DNA from: Pelomonas sp047654805
Lineage (GTDB): Bacteria > Pseudomonadota > Gammaproteobacteria > Burkholderiales > Burkholderiaceae_C
Length of the DNA stretch: 64,000 nucleotides
NCBI RefSeq assembly: GCF_047654805.1
Contig: NZ_JASGIV010000001.1
Location: 2,604,001 to 2,668,000 of the forward strand
Reading direction: 5' to 3'
Position numbers and translations under genes: made by a program. Below are positions 44,554 through 53,687 of the stretch, piece after piece; the first letter of the stretch is position 1, and each line of letters opens with the position of its first letter. Below the pieces are notes generated by a model. The model did not search any database and was not told where the DNA came from. It saw only the letters and a list, made by a program, of their open reading frames with translations.

Positions 44554-44874
44554 ATGCAAATCCGTCCCCTCTACGACCGGATCATTGTCAAACGCATCGA
44601 CCCGCTGCGTCAGACCGCTTCCGGCATCGTGATTCCCGACACCGCGGCCGAGAAGCCAGAGCAAGGCGAGGTCATTGCCGTCGGTACCGGTCGCCTGCTT
44701 CAGGACGGGTCTGTGCGCCCACTGCAACTGCAGCCTGGCGAGCGCGTGCTGTTCGGCAAGTACGCTGGCCAGACGGTCAAGCTCGACGACCAAGAACTGC
44801 TGGTGCTGCGCGAGGAAGACGTCCTCGGCGTGATCGAGACCCGCACCGCTACACCTTCGCTGAAGGTCGCCTGA
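44554..44874 (+). CDS. groES: Co-chaperonin GroES
   Basis: 106 residues, the lid of GroEL. MQIRPLYDRIIVKRIDPLRQ leads into the mobile loop (TASGIVIPDTAAEKPEQGEV) that contacts GroEL, and the usual beta-barrel end EEDVLGVIE is followed by about ten extra residues. AAGGAG precedes the ATG. An accessory copy; the sequence is more diverged than a typical housekeeping beta-proteobacterial GroES. Confidence 0.93.
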   Translation: MQIRPLYDRIIVKRIDPLRQTASGIVIPDTAAEKPEQGEVIAVGTGRLLQDGSVRPLQLQPGERVLFGKYAGQTVKLDDQELLVLREEDVLGVIETRTATPSLKVA

Positions 44875-44930
44875 CACGTCGTCCAGGTTCAACCCCATCC
44901 CAAACTTCAAGGAGATTCAAGGAGTAAGCC

Positions 44931-46547
<1,617 letters not shown>

Positions 46548-46548
46548 T

Positions 46549-46881
46549 ATGAGTCGGCCCTCAACCCCGCGTCCTGAAAAGTTCGTGACGGTGGCGGGCG
46601 GGCGGGGCAGCGCTGAAGACAAGGCCGGGCGAACCCGCAAGGAACGCCGCCGAGCCTTGCTTCAGCCTGCCCCGCTCCGGGCCGATGAGCTTGAAACTCT
46701 GCGTGGTTGGCTGATCGGCAACGTCGCGCTAAGGCCCGCTGAAGCGCAGCGCTTGGTAGGACACGCCGTCGATCGCGGTCAACTGATCGACGAGCCTGCT
46801 TTGCACTGGCGTGCAGTCAAGGCACGTATCGCCGGTGACGCCAACTGGGCGCCAATGGGCTTCAAGTTAGTTCTCGACTAA
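46549..46881 (+). CDS. Small hypothetical protein behind groEL
   Basis: 110 residues, basic N-terminus (AGRTRKERRRALLQPAPLRA), then helical RGWLIGNVALRPAEAQRLVG. The start lies directly after the groEL stop, so it is probably co-transcribed with the chaperonin. No family is recognised. Confidence 0.5.
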   Translation: MSRPSTPRPEKFVTVAGGRGSAEDKAGRTRKERRRALLQPAPLRADELETLRGWLIGNVALRPAEAQRLVGHAVDRGQLIDEPALHWRAVKARIAGDANWAPMGFKLVLD

Positions 46882-46904
46882 CCCCATTCGCACATGGCGG
46901 ATTG

Positions 46905-46934
46905 TTCGCATCGACGCACCTGCGTCGATGCGAA
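46905..46934. terminator. Perfect 14-bp hairpin closing the groEL unit
   Basis: TTCGCATCGACGCA pairs perfectly with TGCGTCGATGCGAA around a two-base loop, 23 bases after the hypothetical gene behind groEL. There is no T-run. Probable 3' end of the chaperonin transcript. Confidence 0.6.
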
Positions 46935-46961
46935 TCTGAATGAACAACAGGAGCAAGGATC

Positions 46962-47153
46962 ATGCGGACTCTAGCGACATCGGGTGAGCAGCGCCTATCT
47001 ACGAACCGTGGCGCAGGGCCTACGTTGAGGGAGCAAGAGCTTCGGTCTTATCTCATGGCGCGAGAAACGATTCGGCGCATGAAGCCCTCAACCACGCCGT
47101 GCTTTGCACGCGACTGGAAGGCAAGGCCAGAAACCAGTGCGCGACAAAACTGA
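46962..47153 (+). CDS. Small hypothetical protein
   Basis: 63 residues with a good ribosome site (CAGGAGCAAGGATC before ATG). Basic and helical: RGAGPTLREQELRSYLMARE, then TIRRMKPST. No family. It lies between the groEL hairpin and the IS66 element. Confidence 0.5.
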   Translation: MRTLATSGEQRLSTNRGAGPTLREQELRSYLMARETIRRMKPSTTPCFARDWKARPETSARQN

Positions 47154-47253
47154 GCCCGTCCTTGTCGACCCTCGGCGCTGCGCTGATCGCTAGATCGTAT
47201 GCGGTCAATTAACCGCGTCCTTGCCTCTCCCGAGGCAAACGAGCAGGTGATGT

Positions 47254-48861
47254 TCAGCCGTTGCTGAGATCGATGTTCCAGGGCAGAAGCGCGGCGTAGT
47301 CGTCGGCTGTCTTGGCATTGGGCAGCGCAGTGAACAGCGCGCGCAAGTAGCGGTAGCCGTCGATGCCATTGACACTGCAGGTCTGCAGCAGCGAGTACAG
47401 GTTGGCGCTGGCGTTGGCGCCGTGCACCGTGTCGGCGAAGAGCCAGTTGCGGCGCCCGACACAGAACGGCCTGATGGCGTTCTCCTGCACGTTGTTGTCA
47501 ATGCTGTAACGGCCGTCCTCGACGTAGCGCTTGAGCTTGCTCCACTGCGAGGAGAGGTAGTGCAGCGCCTGCCCCAGCAGGCTCTTTGGCAGCACCGCGT
47601 GCAGATTCGCCAAGAGCAGCGCCTCGATGGCCGCCAACACGGGGACGCTGTCCTGCTGGCGCCGGCGTTTGAGTTCATCTGTGTCGACGCCGTCGCGCCG
47701 GGCCTGCGCCTCGACGTGGTACAGCTGACCGATGTGCGCGATGAAGCGCGCCGCGAGCTGGTTGGGCCCACGCTGGTCCTTGGGCAAGGGCTGCAGCGCC
47801 TCGATGAAATATCTGCGGCAATGGGTCCAGCAGGCCAAGTGCACGAGCTGGTGCGTCTCGGCCACGGCGTCGTAGACCTCGTAGCCGTTGGTCATCAGCA
47901 CGGCCCCGGGACGGATGCCGGCATACAGCTCCATCGCCGTCTTGGTCGAGCGACTCGGTGAGTAGGCGAACAGCCGGATCGGCGGCCCCGTGCCGTCCCG
48001 GCCGCTACCGTCGGTCATCTGCGCCCAGATGAAGCTCTTGGCCTGGGCGCTGCGCCCGGGCTCCTTGAGCACCTGCAGCTCGGTCTCGTCGCCGAACACC
48101 AGGGGTGAGTCCAACAGTTGGTCGCGCAGCAGGTTGACCACCGGCTGTACCTGATGGCCCGCGCGCACGATGCTGCCGGCCACGGTGTTGCGGGCGATGT
48201 CGGTACCGCCGAAGCGGCCCAGCAGCACCGCTTGGCGGTACAGCGGCAGACCGTCCAGGTACTTGGAGGTGGCGATCCAGGCCAGGGCGCCCTCGGTGAA
48301 GAGGCCTCTGGGGATGATCTGTGCGGGGCGCGGCGCCAGCCGCATGCCGCCGTCACAGCACGGGCAGGCGTATTTGACGCGCTCGTGCCGGATGACGCGC
48401 ACCTGCTGCGGGATGATGTCCAGCTGTTCGCTGGCTTCCACGCCGATCTCGCTCAAGCGCGCACCGTCGTGCGGGCACACGCGCTCGCCTTCGGGCAGCT
48501 CGTGACGGATCACCTCGCGCGGCAGCGCCGGGTCCAGGGGCTTGCGGCCGCGCTTGGCCCGCTTGTGGCCGGGCACGTCGATCTTGTCGCTGTCGTCGTC
48601 GTCGCTGCTCTCTTCAGTGGCGGGCTCGGCCCGAGCGCCGAGATCCTCGGCCTCGTTGAAGAACATGTCCTTTTGCAGGACCGCGGCCTCGCTGCTGGCG
48701 GCGAAGAGCTGCCGCGTGAACTTGCTGAGCTTCTCCTTGAGGAGGTCGCGCTCGGCGCGTGTCACGCGCAGTTCGCCGGCCAACGACTCATTGCGCTTGA
48801 GCGCTTCGGCCAGCGCCTGCTGCAATGCGATGACTTCGTCGGGCGTGGGCGTGCTGACCAT
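47254..48861 (-). CDS. IS66-family transposase TnpC, altered catalytic residue
   Basis: 535 residues: a leucine-zipper N-terminus, zinc-finger region (CPCCDGGMRLAP), DDE core and IS66 C-terminal block (GIDGYRYLRALFTALPN). The first catalytic Asp (VFGDETELQVL) and the Glu (NNVQENAIRPF) are intact, but where other IS66 TnpC proteins have Asp before GYEVYD this one has Asn (LMTNGYEVYD, codon AAC). Transposition may be lost. Confidence 0.88.
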   Translation of the reverse strand: MVSTPTPDEVIALQQALAEALKRNESLAGELRVTRAERDLLKEKLSKFTRQLFAASSEAAVLQKDMFFNEAEDLGARAEPATEESSDDDDSDKIDVPGHKRAKRGRKPLDPALPREVIRHELPEGERVCPHDGARLSEIGVEASEQLDIIPQQVRVIRHERVKYACPCCDGGMRLAPRPAQIIPRGLFTEGALAWIATSKYLDGLPLYRQAVLLGRFGGTDIARNTVAGSIVRAGHQVQPVVNLLRDQLLDSPLVFGDETELQVLKEPGRSAQAKSFIWAQMTDGSGRDGTGPPIRLFAYSPSRSTKTAMELYAGIRPGAVLMTNGYEVYDAVAETHQLVHLACWTHCRRYFIEALQPLPKDQRGPNQLAARFIAHIGQLYHVEAQARRDGVDTDELKRRRQQDSVPVLAAIEALLLANLHAVLPKSLLGQALHYLSSQWSKLKRYVEDGRYSIDNNVQENAIRPFCVGRRNWLFADTVHGANASANLYSLLQTCSVNGIDGYRYLRALFTALPNAKTADDYAALLPWNIDLSNG

Positions 48862-48938
48862 CGAGGGGCAGTGTCTGCGCCCCCTGTGCGCCGCGCCATT
48901 CGGATCTGCCGCAATGGCGCGCGTCCGCGCTGGCGTTC

Positions 48939-49289
48939 TCAGCCGACGTGCTGGTACACGCGCTGAGGGTGCCGCTGCACGACGCCGATGTCGATGCCCT
49001 CGAGCAACCAGTGCAGCTGCTCGACGGTCAGTGTCGGCGCAGCCGTCTCAGAAGGCCAGATGAAGCGGTCTTCCTCCAGCCGCTTGAGCAGCAGCCAGAA
49101 GCCGTTGCGGTCCCAGCCGAGGATCTTCACGCGGTTGCGTCGACGGTTGCTGAACACGTACACGCAGGCGGCGAACGGATCCAGGCCGAGGGCTTGCTGA
49201 ACCAGGGTGGCCAAGCCGTTGATATTGACGCGGAAGTCCACCGGTGCACGGTGCAGGTAGACCTTCAGACGCTCGTCGAGACGGAACAC
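48939..49289 (-). CDS. IS66-family accessory protein TnpB
   Basis: 116 residues from GTG 49289 (FRLDERLKVYLHRAPVDFRV). The signature VYVFSNRRRNRVKILGWDRN, GFWLLLKRLE is complete. Overlaps tnpA by 25 bases. Required with TnpC in IS66 transposition; the biochemical role is not settled. Confidence 0.9.
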   Translation of the reverse strand: MFRLDERLKVYLHRAPVDFRVNINGLATLVQQALGLDPFAACVYVFSNRRRNRVKILGWDRNGFWLLLKRLEEDRFIWPSETAAPTLTVEQLHWLLEGIDIGVVQRHPQRVYQHVG

Positions 49290-49651
49290 GTCAGCCTCCC
49301 CAAGGTCTGCAGAACATCTGCAAGCTGGCACAGCCGCACGCGGCGAAGCTCGACCGTGACTCCGTTGGGCAGCGTGGCTTGCAAGCCCACATCGCGACCG
49401 TCGTCGAGCTCGTCCACGACCGACGGTACTTGCGCTGTGAGCACCGGCACCGCCACGAAGGGCGAGGCCGCTGGCGTCGAGGCCACGACAGACGCACGCT
49501 TGCGCAACGGACCGTGATCACGTATCCATCGTGCGACCTGGTTGGCATTGATGCCGAACTCGCGTGCCAGACGCGCCACTGAGACGCCAGGCTGCAAGCA
49601 CAGCTCGACGAACTCGGCCTTTGCGGCCTTGTCGTACACACAGTGAATCAA
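49265..49651 (-). CDS. IS66-family TnpA
   Basis: 128 residues with a helix-turn-helix (CLQPGVSVARLAREFGINAN, QVARWIRDHG), then the variable middle and the conserved end NGVTVELRRVRLCQLADVLQ. First gene of the IS66 operon. The right end of the element abuts an IS3 end near 49655. Confidence 0.88.
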   Translation of the reverse strand: MIHCVYDKAAKAEFVELCLQPGVSVARLAREFGINANQVARWIRDHGPLRKRASVVASTPAASPFVAVPVLTAQVPSVVDELDDGRDVGLQATLPNGVTVELRRVRLCQLADVLQTLGRLTCSVSTSV

Positions 49652-49693
49652 TCCGGGTTTTGAGGAGGCTCAACACTCTGAGAGGATTGAGCC

Positions 49694-50017
49694 ATGAGCA
49701 AGTCGAACAAGTTCTCACCCGAGGTGCGTGAGCGCGCGGTGAGGATGGTGCAGGAGCACCGAGGGGAGTACCCGTCGCTGTGGGCGGCCATCGAGTCCAT
49801 CGCACCCAAGATTGGCTGCGTGCCGCAGACGCTGAACGAATGGGTCAAGCGCGCCGAGGTCGATGCCGGCGTGCGTGAGGGCGTGACGACCAGCGAGGCC
49901 CAGCGTGTGAAGGACCTGGAGCGCGAGAACCGGGAGCTGCGCCGTGCCAACGAGATTTTGAAGCTGGCCAGCGCGTTTTTCGCCCAGGCGGAGCTCGACC
50001 GCCGACTGAAGTCGTAA
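49694..50017 (+). CDS. IS3-family transposase OrfA (second element)
   Basis: 107 residues, helix-turn-helix (FSPEVRERAVRMVQEHRGEY, KIGCVPQTLNEWVKRAEVDA) followed by a leucine-zipper (RVKDLERENRELRRANEILK). It is a different IS3 subgroup from the element at 30.1 kb. Its left terminus near 49655 is trimmed against the IS66 element. Confidence 0.88.
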   Translation: MSKSNKFSPEVRERAVRMVQEHRGEYPSLWAAIESIAPKIGCVPQTLNEWVKRAEVDAGVREGVTTSEAQRVKDLERENRELRRANEILKLASAFFAQAELDRRLKS

Positions 50018-50661
50018 GGGACTTCATCGACCAGCATCGCGATGCCTTCGGGGTCGAGCCAATCTGCAAGGTATTGCAGGTTGCCCCGTCGGCCTACCGG
50101 CGATACGCCGCGCTGCGTCGAAAGCCTCACAGGCGCTGCGCGAGGGCGCGTCGTGACGAGGCGCTGATGCCGCAGATCGACCGGGTCTGGCAGGCCAATA
50201 TGCAGGTCTACGGGGCCAAGAAAGTCTGGCGGCAACTGGAACGCGAAGGCGTGGCCGTGGCTCGCTGCACCGTCGCGCGCTTGATGCGCGGGATGGGGCT
50301 GCGCGGCGTCATGCGCGGCAAGGTCGTGCGCACGACCATCAGCGATGCCAAGGCACCGTGCCCGCTGGACAGAGTCAATCGGCAGTTCCGCGCCGAGCGG
50401 CCCAACCAGCTGTGGGTCAGCGACTTCACGTACGTGTCGACCTGGCAGGGCTGGCTGTACGTGGCCTTCGTCATCGACGTGTTCGCCCGCCGCATCGTGG
50501 GTTGGCGCGTGAGCAGTTCGATGCGCACAGACTTCGTGCTCGATGCGCTAGAGCAGGCGTTGTACGCCCGGCAGCCCGAGCGGGACGGCGGTCTGGTTTG
50601 TCACTCCGACAGGGGCTCGCAATACGTCAGCATTCGCTACACCGAACGGTTGGCTGAAGCC
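49990..50661 (+). pseudogene. IS3-family OrfB, C-terminus replaced
   Basis: In the shifted frame EVVRDFIDQHRDAFGVEPIC begins a typical OrfB with both Asp residues (LWVSDFTYVST and GLVCHSDRGSQYVS). Homology ends at RYTERLAEAG near 50661, just before the block that holds the catalytic Glu. An inverted IS5 fragment replaces the rest. Confidence 0.82.
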
Positions 50662-50955
50662 GGTCTGGATCGCCAACAACTCTCGGTTGGCGATGACGAG
50701 GTTGGCCAGGCCGAACAGGCTGAATAGCTGCGCCTCGTTCTTGGCCAGGCCCTTGTAGCGGGCCTTCCTGTGGCGAAACAGGTTCTTCACGACATGGAAG
50801 GGATGCTCGACCTTCGCCCGCACGCTGGCCTTGAGCTGCTCGGCCTGCTCGAGCAACTGCGCCCAACGGCGCGTGAGGTCCAGCTTGCGGCTTTTGCCCG
50901 GTTGCATGGCCACATGCCACTGGGGCCCCTGGGCCTCTTTGCGCTTGCCCACGCC
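50662..50955 (-). pseudogene. IS5-family transposase, C-terminal fragment
   Basis: Minus-strand reading gives QAEQLKASVRAKVEHPFHVV, then KNLFRHRKARYKGLAKNEAQ and LFSLFGLANLVIANRELL, the E-containing end of an IS5-type transposase. No start, no first catalytic residues; both sides are IS junctions. It is unrelated in detail to the intact IS5 element at 1.1-2.7 kb. Confidence 0.82.
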
Positions 50956-51116
50956 GCGGTAGCCTGATTCGGCGTCTGAACCGGATGCGCTCGACTACCT
51001 CGCTATCACGCTAAGCAGATTCGGCGAGCTCGCGGCCAGGCTGATTCAGCTTTCGTCCGTGGCGCCGAAGATCGTCACGCTGCCCCAGAAGACATGCTGG
51101 GACCGATTCGGTGGCA

Positions 51117-51980
51117 TCAGGCAGCGCTGGGAGGCCAAGGGAGGCCTTCATAGAACTCCTGGACGCGACCGTAGGCCTCTTCGAACGATGGGGGCTGCGT
51201 CGCAATGAGTGCCAGCACCTGTGCATAGTCGCGCTGCGAAAGCTCGCGCAGCTGATCGCTGCGCATGGCCATCGGGTCCATCGGTACCTTCCGGTCCTCG
51301 GAGGCGGCCATCAACTTGTGCAGCACGAGGGCCCGGTCCTCATCGTTGAAGTCCATGCAATCAAGGAGTAGACGCAGGTCGTAGATGTCCTGAAACCGCG
51401 AGCGATTGCGGATCGGCTGCTGCAGCACGGACCGCAGCTTCTCGGCGATGAGGTCGTGGCGGGCGTACATCGCCAGCACGCCGCCGTCGATGTCGCCTTC
51501 CTCGACGTCCGACGCCCATTCATTGAAGCTGTAGTCGATCTGGACGGTCTTGGCGGACTGGCCGGCGTTGAGCTTCCTGAGCTCGTTGGCCACTGCACGG
51601 TTCGCGTAGCCGATCTTCATCTGCAGAGTTGCGAAGAGGCTGTCCCGCTTCTTGGGATTCAGGGCATACGACTGCAGCGCCATCGCCAGGCCGTAGTCGT
51701 TCTCGACGCCGACCTGTTCGAGGGCCTCCTGCATCTGCTCGATGAAGCCCGGAAGACTCACGTCCTGCAGCTTTTGCTGCGTGGAGAAGTCAACGTCCTT
51801 GGTGAAGCGCGAGCTCTGATACCGGATGGCCAAGAGGATGCCGCCCTTCATGACCATGACCGGGGCAAGCGCCTCAGACTGGGCGATGGCCCTGAGGATC
51901 AGGTGAACGGCCTGTCGAAACTCGCGGCGGCCGGGCTCCGTTTCTGCCTCGATCCAAGCTGGCAGGTCAAGTCTGCTCAT
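51117..51980 (-). CDS. abiEii: AbiEii-type nucleotidyltransferase toxin
   Basis: 287 residues from ATG 51980. The DNA polymerase beta-like motifs are present: VMKGGILLAIRY and SRFTKDVDFSTQ, where the KDVD aspartates bind metal. The rest (AEKLRSVLQQPIRNRSRFQD, IYDLRLLL) is the AbiEii/AbiGii core. AbiEii relatives modify tRNA or RNA with nucleotides and cause abortive phage infection. Overlaps the antitoxin gene by four bases (ATGA). Confidence 0.88.
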   Translation of the reverse strand: MSRLDLPAWIEAETEPGRREFRQAVHLILRAIAQSEALAPVMVMKGGILLAIRYQSSRFTKDVDFSTQQKLQDVSLPGFIEQMQEALEQVGVENDYGLAMALQSYALNPKKRDSLFATLQMKIGYANRAVANELRKLNAGQSAKTVQIDYSFNEWASDVEEGDIDGGVLAMYARHDLIAEKLRSVLQQPIRNRSRFQDIYDLRLLLDCMDFNDEDRALVLHKLMAASEDRKVPMDPMAMRSDQLRELSQRDYAQVLALIATQPPSFEEAYGRVQEFYEGLPWPPSAA

Positions 51981-52906
51981 TCGACGAGAACGGGCACGTT
52001 GATGGACAGCGCCCAACGCTCCGAAAACTCGGGGCTGTACTCGGCCGATGCATCCAGCTTTCGGGAGCCGCCTCGTTGACTGAAGACTGTCCAGGCATCG
52101 ATCCTGGGATCTCGAAGTTGGCAGAGGGTTTCGAGGATCCATCCTGCCCGGACCTTGTCGATGGGTTTGCCGTGCTGGTCGACTTCGTCCAGGATGAGGC
52201 GCAGCGACTGCTTCGCATGTTCCTGGTAGACCTGCAGCACATGGCTGATGCCGCCACAAAGCTCGGGGTCCCGCAGCATGTCCAGGAAGATGCGCCCGCG
52301 CGTGGCCACCCTGATGTGCTGCTCCTTGAAGTTGCGATAGGCGCCCAGGTGGAGGCTGTTGAACTGGTGCACGGGCTTGCCGAGCAGCTTTTCCGGCCTG
52401 GAGCGCTGAAGCTGCGGCAGCCCGGCCGCGAGGTAGTCCGCATGGTCGTCGCCTAGATCCTTTTGCATCTGTTCAGCGGCGAACTGCTTCCAGGGACCGT
52501 GAGCTGGAGAGGAGATGTACAACTGCTCCGGCATGCGGTCCGTCAGCCCGTGAAACTCCATCGCACTCAGATGGGAGATGTAGCAAAAGGGATCGGCCGC
52601 ACAGGCCAGCACTTTCGCGTCACCGACGCTTGCGCCGATCAGCGTATAGACGGGCGAGCCCGAGATGCCTTGGATGGGACGCAGCACGCCATTTCTCAGC
52701 ATCAGTTGATGGATGCGACGGAATGAAGCCCAGTCCAGCCTAGCCTTATGCGCGCGTAGCGGCACTCCGTGAAGTTCGGTGCGCTTACACAGATCCCAGG
52801 CGGCGAGAGCCAGCTCGTAGAACGACACGGTGGGCCGGCCGCGTTCGCCCAGGACTTGACCCAGGGCGGCGGGGATCGTGATGCGCTTGGGCTCTTCTGT
52901 GCTCAT
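51977..52906 (-). CDS. abiEi: AbiEi-type antitoxin/transcriptional repressor
   Basis: 309 residues. A winged-helix-like N-terminus (FRRIHQLMLRNGVLRPIQGI, SGSPVYTL) and a body typical of AbiEi (CYISHLSAMEFHGLTDRMPE) fit the antitoxin that both neutralises AbiEii without contact (type IV) and represses its own promoter. A long palindrome lies 42-80 bases upstream of its start. Confidence 0.82.
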   Translation of the reverse strand: MSTEEPKRITIPAALGQVLGERGRPTVSFYELALAAWDLCKRTELHGVPLRAHKARLDWASFRRIHQLMLRNGVLRPIQGISGSPVYTLIGASVGDAKVLACAADPFCYISHLSAMEFHGLTDRMPEQLYISSPAHGPWKQFAAEQMQKDLGDDHADYLAAGLPQLQRSRPEKLLGKPVHQFNSLHLGAYRNFKEQHIRVATRGRIFLDMLRDPELCGGISHVLQVYQEHAKQSLRLILDEVDQHGKPIDKVRAGWILETLCQLRDPRIDAWTVFSQRGGSRKLDASAEYSPEFSERWALSINVPVLVE

Positions 52907-52947
52907 GAACGGCTACTCTGCAAGCGAATTCGCGGGACACTCTCTCG

Positions 52948-52986
52948 TCGATATAACCTTCGTCCTTAGGACGAAGGTTATATCGA
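52948..52986. promoter_or_regulatory. Palindrome P1, probable abiE operator
   Basis: A perfect 18-bp inverted repeat around TTA; left arm TCGATATAACCTTCGTCC. On the minus strand the outer right arm supplies a -10-like TTATAT about 45 bases before the abiEi ATG, so repressor bound here would cover the promoter. The inner CGTCC/GGACG core is shared with P2 and P3. Confidence 0.7.
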
Positions 52987-53084
52987 ATTCCAACCACCTG
53001 TCAAGTCGTCATTGCATTGCCCCGCTCCGCCCGGAGCGGTCATACGAGTTCATACCGCGTCTCTTTCTTGACGGATCCACCACT

Positions 53085-53121
53085 GGCACTAGACTGCGTC
53101 CTCAGGACGCAGTCTAGTGCC
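53085..53121. repeat. Palindrome P2
   Basis: A perfect 17-bp inverted repeat around TCA; left arm GGCACTAGACTGCGTCC. It shares only the inner GCGTCC/GGACGC with P3 and CGTCC/GGACG with P1; outer arms are unrelated. No gene starts beside it. Confidence 0.7.
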
Positions 53122-53175
53122 GGCTTGCAGTCGCAAAGACCTGTCCATGCCCACGGACCGATAGTCCTCCATGGA

Positions 53176-53212
53176 AACTGTACAATGCGTCCTTAGGACG
53201 CATTGTACAGTT
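53176..53212. repeat. Palindrome P3
   Basis: A perfect 17-bp inverted repeat around TTA; left arm AACTGTACAATGCGTCC. It sits 54 bases from P2 and holds TACAGT-like -10 motifs in its outer arm on either strand. Confidence 0.7.
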
Positions 53213-53485
53213 AACATCAAGAACTCCACTCGCACAGTGGCCGCTGACGGTGAACCGCCGATGGCTGCGTTTGACAAATGAACGCGCCACCCAACGCGCA
53301 TAGTCAAGCGTCCCAAAGGGGAACGCCCCCCGTCGACGCCGAGATCGTGCTTGCCTACCCCGCGGATTGGACCCAGACGCTCTCAAGCACGCTCGCGCGT
53401 ACATCATTCGAGCTACCGCGGAGGTACGCACAACGTTCCGCACGGCCATCGAGGCGGCGCTTGGCTTGATGCCCGGTGGGGCGCT

Positions 53486-53630
53486 TGCCCGATCCTTGAG
53501 GTGTGCCCCGTTCTGTTTCATGCATCTCGTTGCTCTCGAGGACACCAGCCTCCAGCCACATCCTGATCAGTTTCAAGATGCGTGGATCGGCAATCCTGTG
53601 CGCCACCATCCGCAACAGCCACTCGCGGTC
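53486..53630 (-). pseudogene. Group II intron reverse transcriptase, internal scrap
   Basis: About 48 residues read REWLLRMVAHRIADPRILKL, IRMWLEAGVLESNEMHETER and GTPQGSG, the RT block that precedes GTPQG in group II intron proteins. Both flanks leave the homology abruptly. The rest of the stretch 52907-53687 has no gene; it contains P1-P3. Confidence 0.75.
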
Positions 53631-53687
53631 ACCTGTTCGCCTCACAGTGGGCGTGCCGCATGTCGCTGGGCAACGTGCCCCATGTTC

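Noticed and set aside
50956..51116. Plus-strand fragment reading DALDYLAITLSRFGELAARL
   Set aside because: Coding-like but very short, no start, no family; it runs into the antisense of abiEii.
52948..53212. CRISPR-like array
   Set aside because: The three units are palindromes with different arms and uneven spacing, with no repeat-spacer pattern and no cas genes.
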